A program made the translations under genes and the position numbers. Source: Desulfobacteraceae bacterium RAAP-1 (GTDB lineage: Bacteria; Desulfobacterota; Desulfobacteria; Desulfobacterales; Desulfatirhabdiaceae). Taken from it: a DNA stretch of 45,102 nt. Where the stretch lies: contig LKPX01000026.1 in assembly GCA_001443525.1 (NCBI GenBank), forward strand, positions 1-45,102. The letters run 5' to 3'. Of this stretch, positions 1 to 9,353 are shown piece after piece (within the stretch, counting starts at the first letter, position 1; every line of letters starts with the position of its first letter). A model generated the notes under the pieces. It made no database searches. It had not been told where the DNA came from and was given only the letters and a program-made list of their open reading frames with translations.

Positions 1-106
1 AGCATTCGGACTGAGACCGCGAAAGCAAGCGAGCAGCGATGAGACTGTACATTCAGTACGTCGAATCGCGGCACAGCGAAGCTGACAAAGGTATCAGTTT
101 GAATGC
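1..106. repeat. Terminal dispersed hairpin repeat (left copy)
   Basis: Bases 1-76 recur exactly at 45027-45102. The unit appears to run from 2 to 106 because its ends are an imperfect inverted repeat: GCATTCGGACTGAGACC at the left pairs with GGTATCAGTTTGAATGC at the right (14 of 17 positions). The centre also folds on itself around TGTAC-ATTC-AGTAC (about 47-60). It therefore looks like a long imperfect hairpin of about 105 bases, of the REP/MITE type. No reading frame is seen in it. Confidence 0.7.
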
Positions 107-118
107 GAACTGGAATCA

Positions 119-847
119 TTATGGCGTAAGAACAGCACGGGCCACCTGACGGCCGCTGCCGGTTAAAAAGGATGTGTCGATCATCTGATTCAGACGTTCC
201 GCAGAAGACGGCGATTCCTTCTGGTTTTCTTCGATATTGGCGATCAAATCCGCATCGTAGAGCACCTTGAAATTGGTCGTCTCTTCAGGACGGGGATGAT
301 GGTGATGACCGACTATGTCACAAACTTCTTCTATCAGAGCGTTCTTGGCATGCAACCTGGACAGGATGTCTCTGGCGATGGGCGGGCCCTCAAGCTCCTG
401 AAAACGGGCGGCAGTGCTGCCGTGTTTACGCTCAGCCTCATGGATGCCGATATCATGCAGGTATGCTGCGCACAAAATGACCGCAATATCACCGGACTCC
501 AATTTGGCAATCCGTTCGGCGTACCTGGCTACCCTGGACGCATGGCCGATCCGCTTGAAATCGTTTTTGAAATACCGTTTCATTTCGATGGCCACCCGGT
601 CTTTCAGCAAATCTTCCTTCTGAGCCAGTACTTCACTTGGCATTGTACCGATGCACTGTTCGGCGAACTGGCAATAGGCGGCGCAGCCAAAATCCATATG
701 AGGATTGACGAAGCGGTGATTGCAGTGTGGACATTTGCGGGTGGTATCATCCTTGAAAAATTCAACGACGCCGCCGCATTTGGGACATGTTTCTTCGAAA
801 ATCGCTCCCGGTTTCCAGTACTGGGTATCCTGACCCGGACATTTCAT
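119..847 (-). CDS. HD-domain phosphohydrolase with N-terminal zinc ribbon
   Basis: Product of 242 residues. The start at 847 is chosen over a longer frame because GGGAGG lies just upstream of this ATG. The N-terminus holds paired cysteines (C3; C21-x2-C24; C39-x2-C42) in a rubredoxin/zinc-ribbon pattern, followed by a further cysteine-rich stretch (CAAYCQFAEQC). The C-terminal two thirds is an HD domain: His in RIGHAS, the metal-binding pair in YLHDIG, and a later HHHHP and D-A-D. HD proteins usually hydrolyse phosphate esters or nucleotides; the substrate here is unknown. It lies about 100 bases downstream of hcp on the same strand, so it is probably cotranscribed with it and under the same nitrosative-stress control (inference). 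The family call is firm, the role is not. Confidence 0.85.
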   Translation of the reverse strand: MKCPGQDTQYWKPGAIFEETCPKCGGVVEFFKDDTTRKCPHCNHRFVNPHMDFGCAAYCQFAEQCIGTMPSEVLAQKEDLLKDRVAIEMKRYFKNDFKRIGHASRVARYAERIAKLESGDIAVILCAAYLHDIGIHEAERKHGSTAARFQELEGPPIARDILSRLHAKNALIEEVCDIVGHHHHPRPEETTNFKVLYDADLIANIEENQKESPSSAERLNQMIDTSFLTGSGRQVARAVLTP

Positions 848-949
848 GACGTGATTCCTCCCTGATCGTGAGAGCGGAATGCCTGAAAGCTGCAATCGAA
901 AGCATAGTTTCCAGGCGTTCCGTCATTTCAATATAGCTTTTCTCTCTGG

Positions 950-2563
950 TTATCCCAGAATTGCCTTCAAATCTTCATCCGGCGTCTTGATGGGCATGAT
1001 GTTGAAATTTTTCACCAGCACATCCAGGACATTGGGTGAAATAAAGGCCGGAAGGCTTGGCCCCAGACGAATATCCTTAATGCCGAGGTACAGCAGTGTC
1101 AGTAAAATGGCGACGGCTTTCTGCTCATACCAGGACAGTATCATGGAAAGCGGCAGGTCGTTGACGCCGCACCCGAATGCATTGGCCAGGGCCACGGCAA
1201 TCTGTACCGCAGAATACGCATCGTTGCACTGCCCGATATCCAGAAGCCTGGGAATTCCGCCGATGTCACCGAGGTCTTTATCAAAGAAGCGGAATTTTCC
1301 GCAGGCCAAGGTCAGTACCACGCAATCGGCGGGTACTTTTTCCACAAATTCGGTATAGTAATCTCTGCCGGGTTTGGCGCCGTCACATCCGCCCACCAGA
1401 AAAAAATGACGGATGGCTTTGTTTTTGACCGCATCGATCACGGCTCCTGCTACGCCCATCACCGCGTTTCTGGCAAAACCCACCATCACGGATTTGCCCG
1501 GAACGTCTTCCGGAAACCCCGGCAGGCTCAGCGCTTTTTCAATCACCGGCGTAAAATCCTTGTTGGCGATATGGGTAACGCCGGGCCAGCCCACGAGCCC
1601 TGTGGTGAAGATATGATCCTGATAGACTTCCTTGGGTTTTTGAATGCAGTTGGTGGTCATTAAAATGGCGCCGGGAAATGCGGCGAATTCTTTATTCTGA
1701 TTCTGCCAGGCGGTGCCGTAATGGCCGTAAAAATGAGGATATTTTTTCAGTTCCGGATAACCGTGACATGGAAGCATTTCACCATGCGTGTAAACATAAA
1801 TGCCTTTTCCCTGGCTTTGTTTGAGGATTTCCTCAAGGTCTTTCAAATCATGACCGGATACCAGAATGGCCTTGCCTTTTTTGGCGCCCAGCGGCACAGA
1901 CGTAGGCGCCGGATGTCCATAAGCGCCGGTATTGGCGGCATCCAGCAGTTCCATGGCCCGCAGATTGATTTCACCGCATTTCAGCACCAGCCCCACCAGA
2001 TCGTTGACGCCGAGGCTTTTGTCAAGAGTTGCGGCCAGACCTTCCTGGATAAAGGCATATACCTTGTCATCCGACTGCCCCAGAATGGCGGCGTGATCCG
2101 CATAAGCCGCCACACCTTTAATGCCGTATGTCAGAAGCTGCTGAAGCGATAGGATATCCGTATCTGCCGACGGCTCCGCCTTAACGCCAACGGATTCGCC
2201 CTGATGAATCATGCCCTCAAGTGTTTCAGCGGGAATGAAATCCGCCGGGCCTGCAGGAAATGTGGTATTCAGTTTCGATTTCAGCGCATCCCGCTTGGCC
2301 GTACAGTCACGAATCAGCGTGACAAAGCGGTCGGGGTCGAAATCCACATTGGTCAGGGTGGAAAAAACGGCTTCACAGGTAAACCGGTTGATGCTATCAT
2401 CTGTTATTCCGGCTTTTCGGGCTGCGACAGCCACCAGGGAAAGCCCTTTGGATGTATAAATCAGTAAATCCTGAAGGGCGGCTACTTCCGGCTGCTTGCC
2501 ACAAACGCCGATTTTGGTGCATCCTTCGCCTTTTGCCGTCTGTTCACATTGAAAACAAAACAT
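950..2563 (-). CDS. hcp: Hybrid cluster protein (hydroxylamine reductase)
   Basis: Product of 537 residues, normal for the family. The start at 2563 gives the classic N-terminus MFCFQCEQ and has AGAAAGGAG 6-12 bases upstream; the open frame extends further but lacks a binding site. N-terminal cysteines C3, C6, C15 and C21 fit the ligand set of the cubane cluster. Later cysteine and glutamate segments (for example GGCDGAKPGR and LACGKFRFF) fit the hybrid Fe-S-O cluster. Hcp is a cytoplasmic enzyme that reduces nitric oxide or hydroxylamine and protects anaerobes from nitrosative stress. It is divergent from an HcpR-like regulator, with a palindromic operator between them, which supports NO-responsive control. 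Confidence 0.97.
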   Translation of the reverse strand: MFCFQCEQTAKGEGCTKIGVCGKQPEVAALQDLLIYTSKGLSLVAVAARKAGITDDSINRFTCEAVFSTLTNVDFDPDRFVTLIRDCTAKRDALKSKLNTTFPAGPADFIPAETLEGMIHQGESVGVKAEPSADTDILSLQQLLTYGIKGVAAYADHAAILGQSDDKVYAFIQEGLAATLDKSLGVNDLVGLVLKCGEINLRAMELLDAANTGAYGHPAPTSVPLGAKKGKAILVSGHDLKDLEEILKQSQGKGIYVYTHGEMLPCHGYPELKKYPHFYGHYGTAWQNQNKEFAAFPGAILMTTNCIQKPKEVYQDHIFTTGLVGWPGVTHIANKDFTPVIEKALSLPGFPEDVPGKSVMVGFARNAVMGVAGAVIDAVKNKAIRHFFLVGGCDGAKPGRDYYTEFVEKVPADCVVLTLACGKFRFFDKDLGDIGGIPRLLDIGQCNDAYSAVQIAVALANAFGCGVNDLPLSMILSWYEQKAVAILLTLLYLGIKDIRLGPSLPAFISPNVLDVLVKNFNIMPIKTPDEDLKAILG

Positions 2564-2646
2564 GGGAAATCTCCTTTCTTGGGGTGGGTGATGAATGTTT
2601 CCATCATTGTTGGGAAAGGTTGTACACCACATTTGACGCATTTTCC

Positions 2647-2660
2647 TTGACCTAAGTCAA
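2647..2660. promoter_or_regulatory. Crp/Fnr-type operator (putative HcpR site)
   Basis: TTGACCTAAGTCAA is a TTGAC-N4-GTCAA palindrome, the layout bound by Crp/Fnr-family dimers. It lies in the 122-base gap between divergent hcp and the hcpR-like gene, 26 bases before the hcpR start, so it could control either or both. Assignment to HcpR is inferred from position and symmetry. Confidence 0.65.
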
Positions 2661-2685
2661 GAAAATCCTGAAAAGTTCAAAATTC

Positions 2686-3372
2686 ATGAAAAATATTATC
2701 GAGGTTATTTCTGTGGCCCCCCTTTTCAACGGGCTGAATATAGATGCGCTGCAAACGGTCGCTGCCATTGCTCTGTATAAAGATTACAATAAAGGCCAGA
2801 TTATTTTTTCAGAAGGGGATTCCGGTAACGGATTTTATATTGTTGCCGCCGGTAAAGTGAAAATCTTTAAAATATCCGCCGAAGGCAAGGAACAGATTCT
2901 TCATATTTTCGGAGCCGGAGAGCCTTTTGGCGAGGTTCCGGTATTTACCGGCCGGCCTTTTCCGGCAAACGCTCAGGCCATCAGCGCCAGCAGGATATTG
3001 TTTTTCCCCAAATCCGCGTTTATTGCGGCCATTGCCCGGAATCCTTCTTTAGCGCTGAGCATGCTGGGTATTTTATCCATGCGCCTGCGGGAGTTTACGG
3101 TTCAGATCGAAAATCTGTCCTTGAAGGAAGTTCCCGGCAGGCTGTCTTCCTATCTGCTCTATTTATCGGATGAACAGAAAAATCCGCACAGTGTTCGACT
3201 GGGCATTTCCAAAAGCCAACTGGCCAGCCTCCTGGGAACCATTCCCGAAACACTTTCAAGGATGTTAGCCAGAATGGCCGCTTCCCGGTTGATCTGCGTA
3301 CAGGGAAACGATATCCGGCTGTTGAACCGGGAAGAACTTCAGAACCTGTCTGAAGGCGGTAAACTGGCATAA
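2686..3372 (+). CDS. hcpR: HcpR-like Crp/Fnr transcription regulator
   Basis: Product of 228 residues. Residues about 10-125 form a cyclic-nucleotide-binding-type beta-roll (GQIIFSEGD, GFYIVAAGKVKIFK, GEPFGEVPVF). A dimerisation helix follows (about 125-150), then a winged helix-turn-helix with recognition-helix region KSQLASLLGTIPETLSRML (about 176-194). There is no N-terminal Fnr-type cysteine cluster, so it should not be an oxygen-sensing Fe-S Fnr. In HcpR proteins the sensor domain is known to bind heme and sense NO. Divergence from hcp supports the name. No strong Shine-Dalgarno sequence is visible before the start. Confidence 0.85.
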   Translation: MKNIIEVISVAPLFNGLNIDALQTVAAIALYKDYNKGQIIFSEGDSGNGFYIVAAGKVKIFKISAEGKEQILHIFGAGEPFGEVPVFTGRPFPANAQAISASRILFFPKSAFIAAIARNPSLALSMLGILSMRLREFTVQIENLSLKEVPGRLSSYLLYLSDEQKNPHSVRLGISKSQLASLLGTIPETLSRMLARMAASRLICVQGNDIRLLNREELQNLSEGGKLA

Positions 3373-3410
3373 GATATCGCGGGAGCAGCCTCAAAAAAAA
3401 CAAAAAATAT

Positions 3411-3439
3411 TTGACATCTCAACAGCCTGTGTGTAGGTT
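3411..3439 (+). promoter_or_regulatory. Sigma70-like promoter
   Basis: TTGACA (3411-3416), a 17-base spacer, then TAGGTT (3434-3439). It lies just after hcpR and points at a short stretch that ends in a hairpin and T-run about 75 bases later. Confidence 0.5.
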
Positions 3440-3445
3440 AGCGCC

Positions 3446-3517
3446 AGTCCGGGTATGAAGCCCGTCAACTGTCGGTCTGTCCGAAGACGTTTTTCCGGAA
3501 AGGCCATATTTTTTTTT
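3446..3517 (+). ncRNA. Candidate small RNA or terminated leader
   Basis: A stretch of about 72 bases between the promoter-like sequence ending at 3439 and a T-run at 3509-3517. It contains the hairpin CGGG-TATGAAG-CCCG (3450-3464). It ends with a second hairpin, GGTC/TCCG pairing with CGGA/GGCC (3474-3483 with 3496-3505, with a 2x2 internal mismatch), directly followed by the T-run, as in intrinsic termination. It contains no convincing open frame. It could be an independent small RNA or an attenuated leader of the outer-membrane gene at 3636. I could not match it to a known riboswitch class. Confidence 0.35.
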
Positions 3518-3536
3518 ATCGTTCATTCTGGTTATG

Positions 3537-3582
3537 AAAGCCATAGACAATCCATTTGGATGGGTGTCTATGGCTTTTTTTG
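3537..3582 (+). terminator. Strong intrinsic terminator
   Basis: AAAGCCATAGACA (3537-3549) pairs perfectly with TGTCTATGGCTTT (3565-3577). An inner ATCC/GGAT stem lies in the loop and seven or more T's follow. It separates the candidate small RNA from the gene at 3636. Confidence 0.85.
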
Positions 3583-3635
3583 TTTATAGACTTTCAGCGT
3601 TCATTTAATATTTTTCTAATAATCAAGGAGGAAAC

Positions 3636-4400
3636 GTGTTCAGAAAAATCGTCTTAATGGTCCTGATGTCTTTCCTGGTTTATGGCAACGCCTTTGCCGC
3701 GCACCCTCTGATTACAGACGATGCCGGCACGCAGGGCGCAGGAAAATACCAGTTTGAACTCAATTATGAATACGATCACGATGACAGCGATGGCGTTGTC
3801 ACCAAAGAAAACCTGATCCAGACAGCCATGACCTGTGGCGTTATAGATACTATGGATGTCGTTGTAACGCTGCCTTATCAGTTTCTCAGTACTGAAAGCG
3901 GGGGGACAACCGTATCTGAAAACGGCATTTCAGATACCGCCATCGATATGAAATGGCGGTTTTTTGAAAGAGACGGGCTGGCGCTGGCGCTGAAACCAGG
4001 GATAAAACTGCCTACCGGAGATGACCGGAAAGGACTGGGCAGCGGCAGAATGGGATATCAGATGTATTTTATTGCGACCCAGGAGATGAAACCCCTTACA
4101 TTTCATTTCAATCTCGGATATATACGCAATGAAAACTCGGATATCGTTGATGAGAGAAAAGATCTCTGGCATGTTTCGCTGGCGTCTGAAATGCCGCTGG
4201 CATCCTGGGTGAAAGCCGTCATGAATGTCGGGATCGAAAAAAATCCCGATAAAAATTCCGAGACGGACCCTGCCTTTATTCTGGGCGGGCTTATTTTCCC
4301 TGTAACCGAATACCTCGATCTGGATGTGGGCGTCAAAGGCGGCTTTACCAGTACTGAAAATGATTATTCACTGTTGACCGGGTTGACGCTGAGATTTTAA
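3636..4400 (+). CDS. Outer-membrane beta-barrel protein (Phenol_MetA_deg/transporter-like)
   Basis: Product of 254 residues with a GTG start preceded by AAGGAGG at ideal spacing. The first 21 residues form a signal peptide ending AFA-A. The mature protein begins HPLITDDAGTQGAGKYQFE, a signature seen in the MetA-pathway phenol-degradation/transporter family of outer-membrane proteins. The rest alternates short polar and aromatic strands (VVVTLPYQF, LALALKPGIKLPTG, LDLDVGVKGGF) and ends in an aromatic (TGLTLRF), typical of barrels inserted by BAM. Substrate unknown. It is monocistronic, with a terminator before it and a palindromic terminator after it. Confidence 0.8.
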   Translation: MFRKIVLMVLMSFLVYGNAFAAHPLITDDAGTQGAGKYQFELNYEYDHDDSDGVVTKENLIQTAMTCGVIDTMDVVVTLPYQFLSTESGGTTVSENGISDTAIDMKWRFFERDGLALALKPGIKLPTGDDRKGLGSGRMGYQMYFIATQEMKPLTFHFNLGYIRNENSDIVDERKDLWHVSLASEMPLASWVKAVMNVGIEKNPDKNSETDPAFILGGLIFPVTEYLDLDVGVKGGFTSTENDYSLLTGLTLRF

Positions 4401-4409
4401 AGGGTATTG

Positions 4410-4437
4410 ATTCCCCCTGCCTGCAGGCAGGGGGAAT
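4410..4437. terminator. Bidirectional terminator-like palindrome
   Basis: A perfect 28-base inverted repeat (ATTCCCCCTGCCTG and its complement) lies between the convergent outer-membrane gene and uppP, with only 40 bases separating their stop codons. Its position suggests that it ends transcription from both sides. Confidence 0.6.
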
Positions 4438-4440
4438 GAC

Positions 4441-5232
4441 TTACATAAAAAGAAGCCCGAAAATACCGAGCGACAGGATCACCCGGTACCACCCAAAGAC
4501 CACGAAGGTATGTGACCGCACGTATTGAAGCAGCCATCTGACCACGATGAAGGAGACCACTGCGGATACTGCAAACCCCAGCAGTACAAAACCCCAGTTT
4601 TCAGGAGGAGCGCCTGGATGTGAATGATGCAGCGCCTGAAAAATTTTAAGACCGCCGGCAGCCAGCATGGTCGGTATGCCCACCAAAAAGGAAAACTCCG
4701 TAGCAGCCGGGCGGCTTAACCCCAGCATCAGGCTCAGCAGAATGGTAGCGCCTGAACGGGAAACACCGGGAAATATCGCGGCTGCCAGTTGCCCAAACCC
4801 CACCAGAACCGCGACTGTCCATGTAACGTCATCTGTTTGAGGGCGGCCGCGAAGCCACTGTTCGATAACCAGAAATCCAATGCCGACGCTCAGCATCGCC
4901 CACGCAATCGGCGCCAGTGTTTCAGGAAGCTTTAATCCCGCCTTGTCCAGCAAAAAACCGAAAAAGCCGGTGATGACAAAAGACAGCATGAGTTTCAGCG
5001 CATAGTCCTGAGTGCTTTTTTCACGCCAGAGAAAAATAAACTGGTAAAGCCTCTCCGGAAACAGCGGCAGCACCGCAATAACGGCGCCGCTTTGAATAAC
5101 GATATTGAAGAGGTCGCTCTGATGCGGCAGCCAGTGTTCTGCAATCAGCAGATGGGCTGTGGATGAAACGGGCAGAAACTCTGTAATGCCCTCGATAATG
5201 CCAAGTATGGTGATAGCTATCCAACTGTTCAT
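4441..5232 (-). CDS. uppP: Undecaprenyl-diphosphatase UppP (BacA)
   Basis: Product of 263 residues, full length. It is an integral membrane enzyme that dephosphorylates undecaprenyl pyrophosphate, recycling the lipid carrier for peptidoglycan and surface glycans. The first catalytic motif, EGITEFLPVSSTAHL, is at residues 14-28. The second, FPGVSRSGATI, lies in the middle of the protein with the key arginine. Several hydrophobic helices follow. The ATG at 5232 lacks a good Shine-Dalgarno sequence. It stands alone, convergent with the outer-membrane gene. Confidence 0.97.
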   Translation of the reverse strand: MNSWIAITILGIIEGITEFLPVSSTAHLLIAEHWLPHQSDLFNIVIQSGAVIAVLPLFPERLYQFIFLWREKSTQDYALKLMLSFVITGFFGFLLDKAGLKLPETLAPIAWAMLSVGIGFLVIEQWLRGRPQTDDVTWTVAVLVGFGQLAAAIFPGVSRSGATILLSLMLGLSRPAATEFSFLVGIPTMLAAGGLKIFQALHHSHPGAPPENWGFVLLGFAVSAVVSFIVVRWLLQYVRSHTFVVFGWYRVILSLGIFGLLFM

Positions 5233-5285
5233 GGGGGCGGTTTAAACACCAATATCCGCCAAAAGTCAAGCAGCACTTATCCTGC

Positions 5286-5314
5286 TTGCAGAAATATCAG
5301 AAACTGTATAAAAA
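5286..5314 (+). promoter_or_regulatory. Possible promoter for the hybrid kinase
   Basis: TTGCAG (5286-5291), 17 bases, then TAAAAA (5309-5314), about 110 bases before the kinase start, in the A+T-rich 190-base divergent gap. TATAAA at 5307 is an alternative -10 with shorter spacing. Confidence 0.3.
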
Positions 5315-5422
5315 AACTATATGTGAGATCGTATAGATTATATATCAAAAATCTCCAATCTCCAAAATTGATGAGCAACGATAAAAACACCTGCATCAAG
5401 CGGACAATCCCATGGGGGCGGT

Positions 5423-8400
5423 ATGAAATACCTGCAACGAACGATAATTTTTCTTCTGATCGTTTTCACTGTGATGACCGCATTGCCGGGTCTGGCGGAG
5501 CAATCTTTGCCAGGCTTGCCGACACCGGCTGAGAAGACAATCCGTATTGGTGTTCTGGCCCATAAGGGAATAAAGATATGCAATGAAATGTGGCAACCCA
5601 CAATGGCATATCTGGACAAGGCACTGCCCGGCCGTCATTTCGTTCTGGTACCGCTTAAATTCAGGGATGTTAAACCGGCAGTCCAAAACGCATCCATTGA
5701 TTTTCTGATCTGTAACCCTGCGATCTACGTAAATCTGGAGGTAAAATATGGAATTACGCGGACACTGACCCTGCGGAATCGAGTGGGGACACGGATCGTG
5801 TCGGAATTCGGCGGCGTTATATTTTGCAAAGCCGGTCGCAATGATCTGCATCAACTGCAGGATGCCCGCGGCCAGCGCCTTGCCGCCGTGAGACAGACAT
5901 CATTTGGTGGATGGCTCATGGCCTTGCGTGAATTCAAAGCCGCAGGAGTGAACCCCGAACGGGACTGCGCACGATTATTCTTCCTGAATTCTCACACTGC
6001 AGTGGTTCGTGCGGTTCTATCCGGTGAAGCGGATATCGGAATCGTACGTACCGATACGCTTGAACGCATGGCCGCCAATGGCGAAATCCGCATGGATGAA
6101 ATTCGGGTCATTCCCGCCGGTACTGCGTCCGTACCCACATCCGCCTTTCCCTGTTTATGCAGTACGCGGCTCTATCCCGAATGGCCGTTTGCAAAACTTT
6201 CTGACACACCGAACGAGCTCTCACAGGATGTAAGTGTGGCATTGCTGAACATGCCCGCCGATTCTCCCGCCGCCTTGGCCGCACAAAGTGGCGGGTGGAG
6301 TATCTGTCTGAACTATGCCATCGTCCATGACTGTCTGCGTGAGCTGCGGATGCCGCCCTACGAACACTATGGGCAGATGAGCTGGCTGGATATATGGCAA
6401 CAATACTGGCCGTGGATAGGAGCCATCACGGCGTTAATCATCACGCTGCTGGGAGCTCTGATGCTGCTTCACAGCAGGCAGCTTGCAATGACGCGGATCA
6501 GCAGCCAGAACCGTCTGCTGCTGGCATCTGCCGGGGAGGGGATTTGTGGCGTTGATATGAACGGGATCGTGACATTCGTCAATCCGGCAGCCGGTAACAT
6601 ACTGGGATTCACGGCTGAAGAATTGATTGGCGAGAATCTTCATGATCTGACACATTCAATGAAAGCAGACGGACAGCCTTATCCAGAAAATGAATGTCCC
6701 ATCTGCATGGTTTGCAACGACGGTGCCATTCATCAGGGAGACGATGAGTCTTTTTATCGCAAGGACGGCAGCACTTTTCCAATATCCTATTCCAGCCGGT
6801 CGATTGTCGATAACGGAGAGATTGTCGGTGCGGTTATCTGCTTTCAGGACATTACAAAGCGCAAGCATGCGGAGGAATCGCTCCGGGAGAGCGAAGCCCG
6901 TCTGCGCGCCCTCACAGACTCCGCCCAGGATGCCATTATCATGATGAATCCGGATGGCCGTATCTCTTTCTGGAATCCGGCGGCTGAACGCATTCTTGGC
7001 TACAAGAATGCTGAGGCTGTCGGGAAGGAACTGCATGCGTTTATTGCGCCTTCACGTTACCACGAAGCGCACCGCGCTGCCTACCCAGGGTTTCAGCAGA
7101 CAGGGCAAGGCGCTGGCATAGGAAAGACGCTTGATCTGGAAGCCATCCGAAAAGACCATATGGAGATATCCATTCAGCTTTCGCTTTCCGCTGTCCACAT
7201 AGGCAATGGCTGGCACGCTGTGGGTATTCTTCGCGATATTACCGAACGCAAGCAGGCGGAAAAAGAACTCCAGAGAATCAATATCATTCTTGAGGAAGCC
7301 ACCGCCCGCGCCAATGATATGGCCGCCCAGGCAGAGATGGCCAATGCGGCCAAAAGTGAATTTCTGGCAAATATGAGCCATGAAATCAGAACCCCGATGA
7401 ACGGCATCATCGGCATGATCGGCCTGTTGCTGGATACGGAATTAAATGACGAGCAGCGACGTTATGCCGAAATTGTGAACGCCAGCGGTGAATCGCTGCT
7501 CGGTCTGATCAACGATATTCTGGATTTCTCCAAGATCGAGGCGAAAAAATTTGATCTGGAGATACTGGACTTCGATCTGTCAAGCCTGCTGGATGATTTC
7601 GCTTCAACGCTGGCCGTGCGATCTTTCGAGAAGGGGCTGGAGCTGATCTGCTCTGCCGATCTGGATGTTCCCACACTGCTGCGCGGCGATCCGGGCCGGC
7701 TGCGCCAGATACTCACCAACCTGACGGGTAACGCCGTCAAGTTCACCCATGATGGTGAAGTGATCGTCCACGTTTCGCTGCTGGAAGAAAGTGAAGACAA
7801 TGTGCTGCTGCGCTTTTTGGTGAGCGATACGGGCATCGGCATTCCGGAAAACAAAATCAGCCTTCTTTTCGACAAGTTCAGCCAGGTGGACAGCTCTGTT
7901 ACGCGGCAATACGGTGGCACCGGTCTGGGACTGGCCATTTCCAAACAACTGGCCGAGTTGATGGGAGGCCATATCGGTGTGAACAGCGAAGAAGGGAAGG
8001 GTTCCGAGTTCTGGTTCACGGCGCGTCTGGCCAGACAGGTCGAGAAAATCGCAAGTATCCCGTCTGCCGATCTGATCGGCATACGCGTACTGGTTGTGGA
8101 CGATAATGCCACCAATCGCGAAATCCTGACCGTCCGCCTGGCTTCCTGGGGCATGCGTCCGGTCGAGGCAAAGGATGGTTTAGACGCGCTCCAAGCGCTT
8201 GGGAAAGCGCTGGACGAGAACGATCCCTTCCGTATCGCTGTGGTTGACATGCAAATGCCGGGCATGGATGGCGAAACACTGGGGCGACGCATTCAGGCGG
8301 ACGATCGCCTGAAAGATATCCGGATGGTCATGCTGACGTCTCTGGGGATACGGGGCGATGCCTCACACTTTCAGAAAATCGGCTTTGCGGCGTATGTGAC

Positions 8401-9337
8401 CAAACCCATACGAAACCAGGAGCTGAAGACTGTTTTATCCATGGCGCTGAGCGATCAGGACAGATCGTCTCAGCGGACTATCGCCACTCGCTATACGGCC
8501 AGAGAGTCATTGACCTTTTTTGAGAACAGCAAGGCGCGTATTTTGCTCGCTGATGATAACATCACCAACCAGCAGGTGGCCTTGGGAATCCTGAAGAAAC
8601 TGGGATTGCGGGCAGATGCCGTGGCAAATGGTGCCGAAGTCCTCAATGTACTGGAATCCCTTCCTTACGATCTGATTCTGATGGATGTGCAGATGCCGGT
8701 TATGGATGGAATGGAAGCCACCCGGCGGATCAGGGAAAAGGAAAAAGAAAAATCGGATCAGGCAGCGAGGAGATGTGAATCTCAGGCTGTAAATTTCCAT
8801 ATTCCCATCATTGCCATGACCGCTCATGCCATGCAGGGCGACCGGGAGCAATGTCTTGCGGCCGGTATGAACGATTATGTATCCAAACCGGTGTCGCCGC
8901 AGGCACTGGCGGATTGCCTGAAGAAATGGTTGCCGAAAGACAGTTCTGCGGATGAATGGATAGAAAAAACACATGAAGTGGAAAAACCCCATGAAGCAAA
9001 GGCCGCAGAGCCTCCTGTCTGGGACAGGTCGGAAATGCTCGAACTCCTGATGGATGACGAAGATCTGGTTAAAACGATTACGGAGAGTTTCCTGTCGGAC
9101 ATCCCAGAGCAGATTCAGACGTTAAAAACGTTTCTGCAAACCGGCGATGTTTCGGGCGTTGAGCGTCAGGCGCATACCATCAAGGGGGCTTCCGCCAATG
9201 TGGGCGGAAAACGGTTGCGGGCAGTGGCATTTGAAATAGAGAAAGCAGCCAGGGCTCAGAATCTGACAGCCGCAGGCGCACACATGGCTGATTTGGAAAT
9301 GCAGTTTGATTGCTTGAAGGAAGCAATGAAAGGATAA
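5423..9337 (+). CDS. BvgS-like hybrid sensor kinase with PhnD-type periplasmic sensor
   Basis: Product of 1304 residues. A signal peptide (about 1-25) is followed by a PhnD/TtrS-like periplasmic substrate-binding domain (about 38-310; [35 protein letters not shown]). One membrane helix lies at about 330-351, then two PAS domains (about 365-480 and 490-615). The HisKA domain has phospho-acceptor H653 in [12 protein letters not shown] HATPase follows ([20 protein letters not shown]), then REC1 (D942), REC2 (D1088) and a C-terminal Hpt domain (H1251 in [10 protein letters not shown]). The layout implies a multi-step His-Asp-His phosphorelay that senses a small periplasmic ligand, perhaps an oxyanion. 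The ligand is unknown; TtrS, which senses tetrathionate, shares this sensor type. The REC-GGDEF gene 16 bases downstream is the likely final acceptor. Start has GGGGGCGG just upstream. Confidence 0.93.
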   Translation: MKYLQRTIIFLLIVFTVMTALPGLAEQSLPGLPTPAEKTIRIGVLAHKGIKICNEMWQPTMAYLDKALPGRHFVLVPLKFRDVKPAVQNASIDFLICNPAIYVNLEVKYGITRTLTLRNRVGTRIVSEFGGVIFCKAGRNDLHQLQDARGQRLAAVRQTSFGGWLMALREFKAAGVNPERDCARLFFLNSHTAVVRAVLSGEADIGIVRTDTLERMAANGEIRMDEIRVIPAGTASVPTSAFPCLCSTRLYPEWPFAKLSDTPNELSQDVSVALLNMPADSPAALAAQSGGWSICLNYAIVHDCLRELRMPPYEHYGQMSWLDIWQQYWPWIGAITALIITLLGALMLLHSRQLAMTRISSQNRLLLASAGEGICGVDMNGIVTFVNPAAGNILGFTAEELIGENLHDLTHSMKADGQPYPENECPICMVCNDGAIHQGDDESFYRKDGSTFPISYSSRSIVDNGEIVGAVICFQDITKRKHAEESLRESEARLRALTDSAQDAIIMMNPDGRISFWNPAAERILGYKNAEAVGKELHAFIAPSRYHEAHRAAYPGFQQTGQGAGIGKTLDLEAIRKDHMEISIQLSLSAVHIGNGWHAVGILRDITERKQAEKELQRINIILEEATARANDMAAQAEMANAAKSEFLANMSHEIRTPMNGIIGMIGLLLDTELNDEQRRYAEIVNASGESLLGLINDILDFSKIEAKKFDLEILDFDLSSLLDDFASTLAVRSFEKGLELICSADLDVPTLLRGDPGRLRQILTNLTGNAVKFTHDGEVIVHVSLLEESEDNVLLRFLVSDTGIGIPENKISLLFDKFSQVDSSVTRQYGGTGLGLAISKQLAELMGGHIGVNSEEGKGSEFWFTARLARQVEKIASIPSADLIGIRVLVVDDNATNREILTVRLASWGMRPVEAKDGLDALQALGKALDENDPFRIAVVDMQMPGMDGETLGRRIQADDRLKDIRMVMLTSLGIRGDASHFQKIGFAAYVTKPIRNQELKTVLSMALSDQDRSSQRTIATRYTARESLTFFENSKARILLADDNITNQQVALGILKKLGLRADAVANGAEVLNVLESLPYDLILMDVQMPVMDGMEATRRIREKEKEKSDQAARRCESQAVNFHIPIIAMTAHAMQGDREQCLAAGMNDYVSKPVSPQALADCLKKWLPKDSSADEWIEKTHEVEKPHEAKAAEPPVWDRSEMLELLMDDEDLVKTITESFLSDIPEQIQTLKTFLQTGDVSGVERQAHTIKGASANVGGKRLRAVAFEIEKAARAQNLTAAGAHMADLEMQFDCLKEAMKG

Positions 9338-9353
9338 TCCGGACGAAATAGCC

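Noticed and set aside
296-865. Long plus-strand frame opposite the HD gene, and similar antisense frames across the window
   Set aside because: The opposite strand carries clear conserved motifs; these frames lack ribosome sites and recognisable domains.
3446-3635. A known riboswitch upstream of the outer-membrane gene
   Set aside because: The hairpins do not match cobalamin, TPP, SAM, fluoride, glycine or c-di-GMP aptamer features that I know, and a strong terminator separates them from the gene.
5230-5422. Direct repeat CATGGGGGCGGT at 5230-5241 and 5411-5422
   Set aside because: Only 12 bases, one copy at the uppP start and one at the kinase ribosome site, on opposite functional strands; most likely chance.
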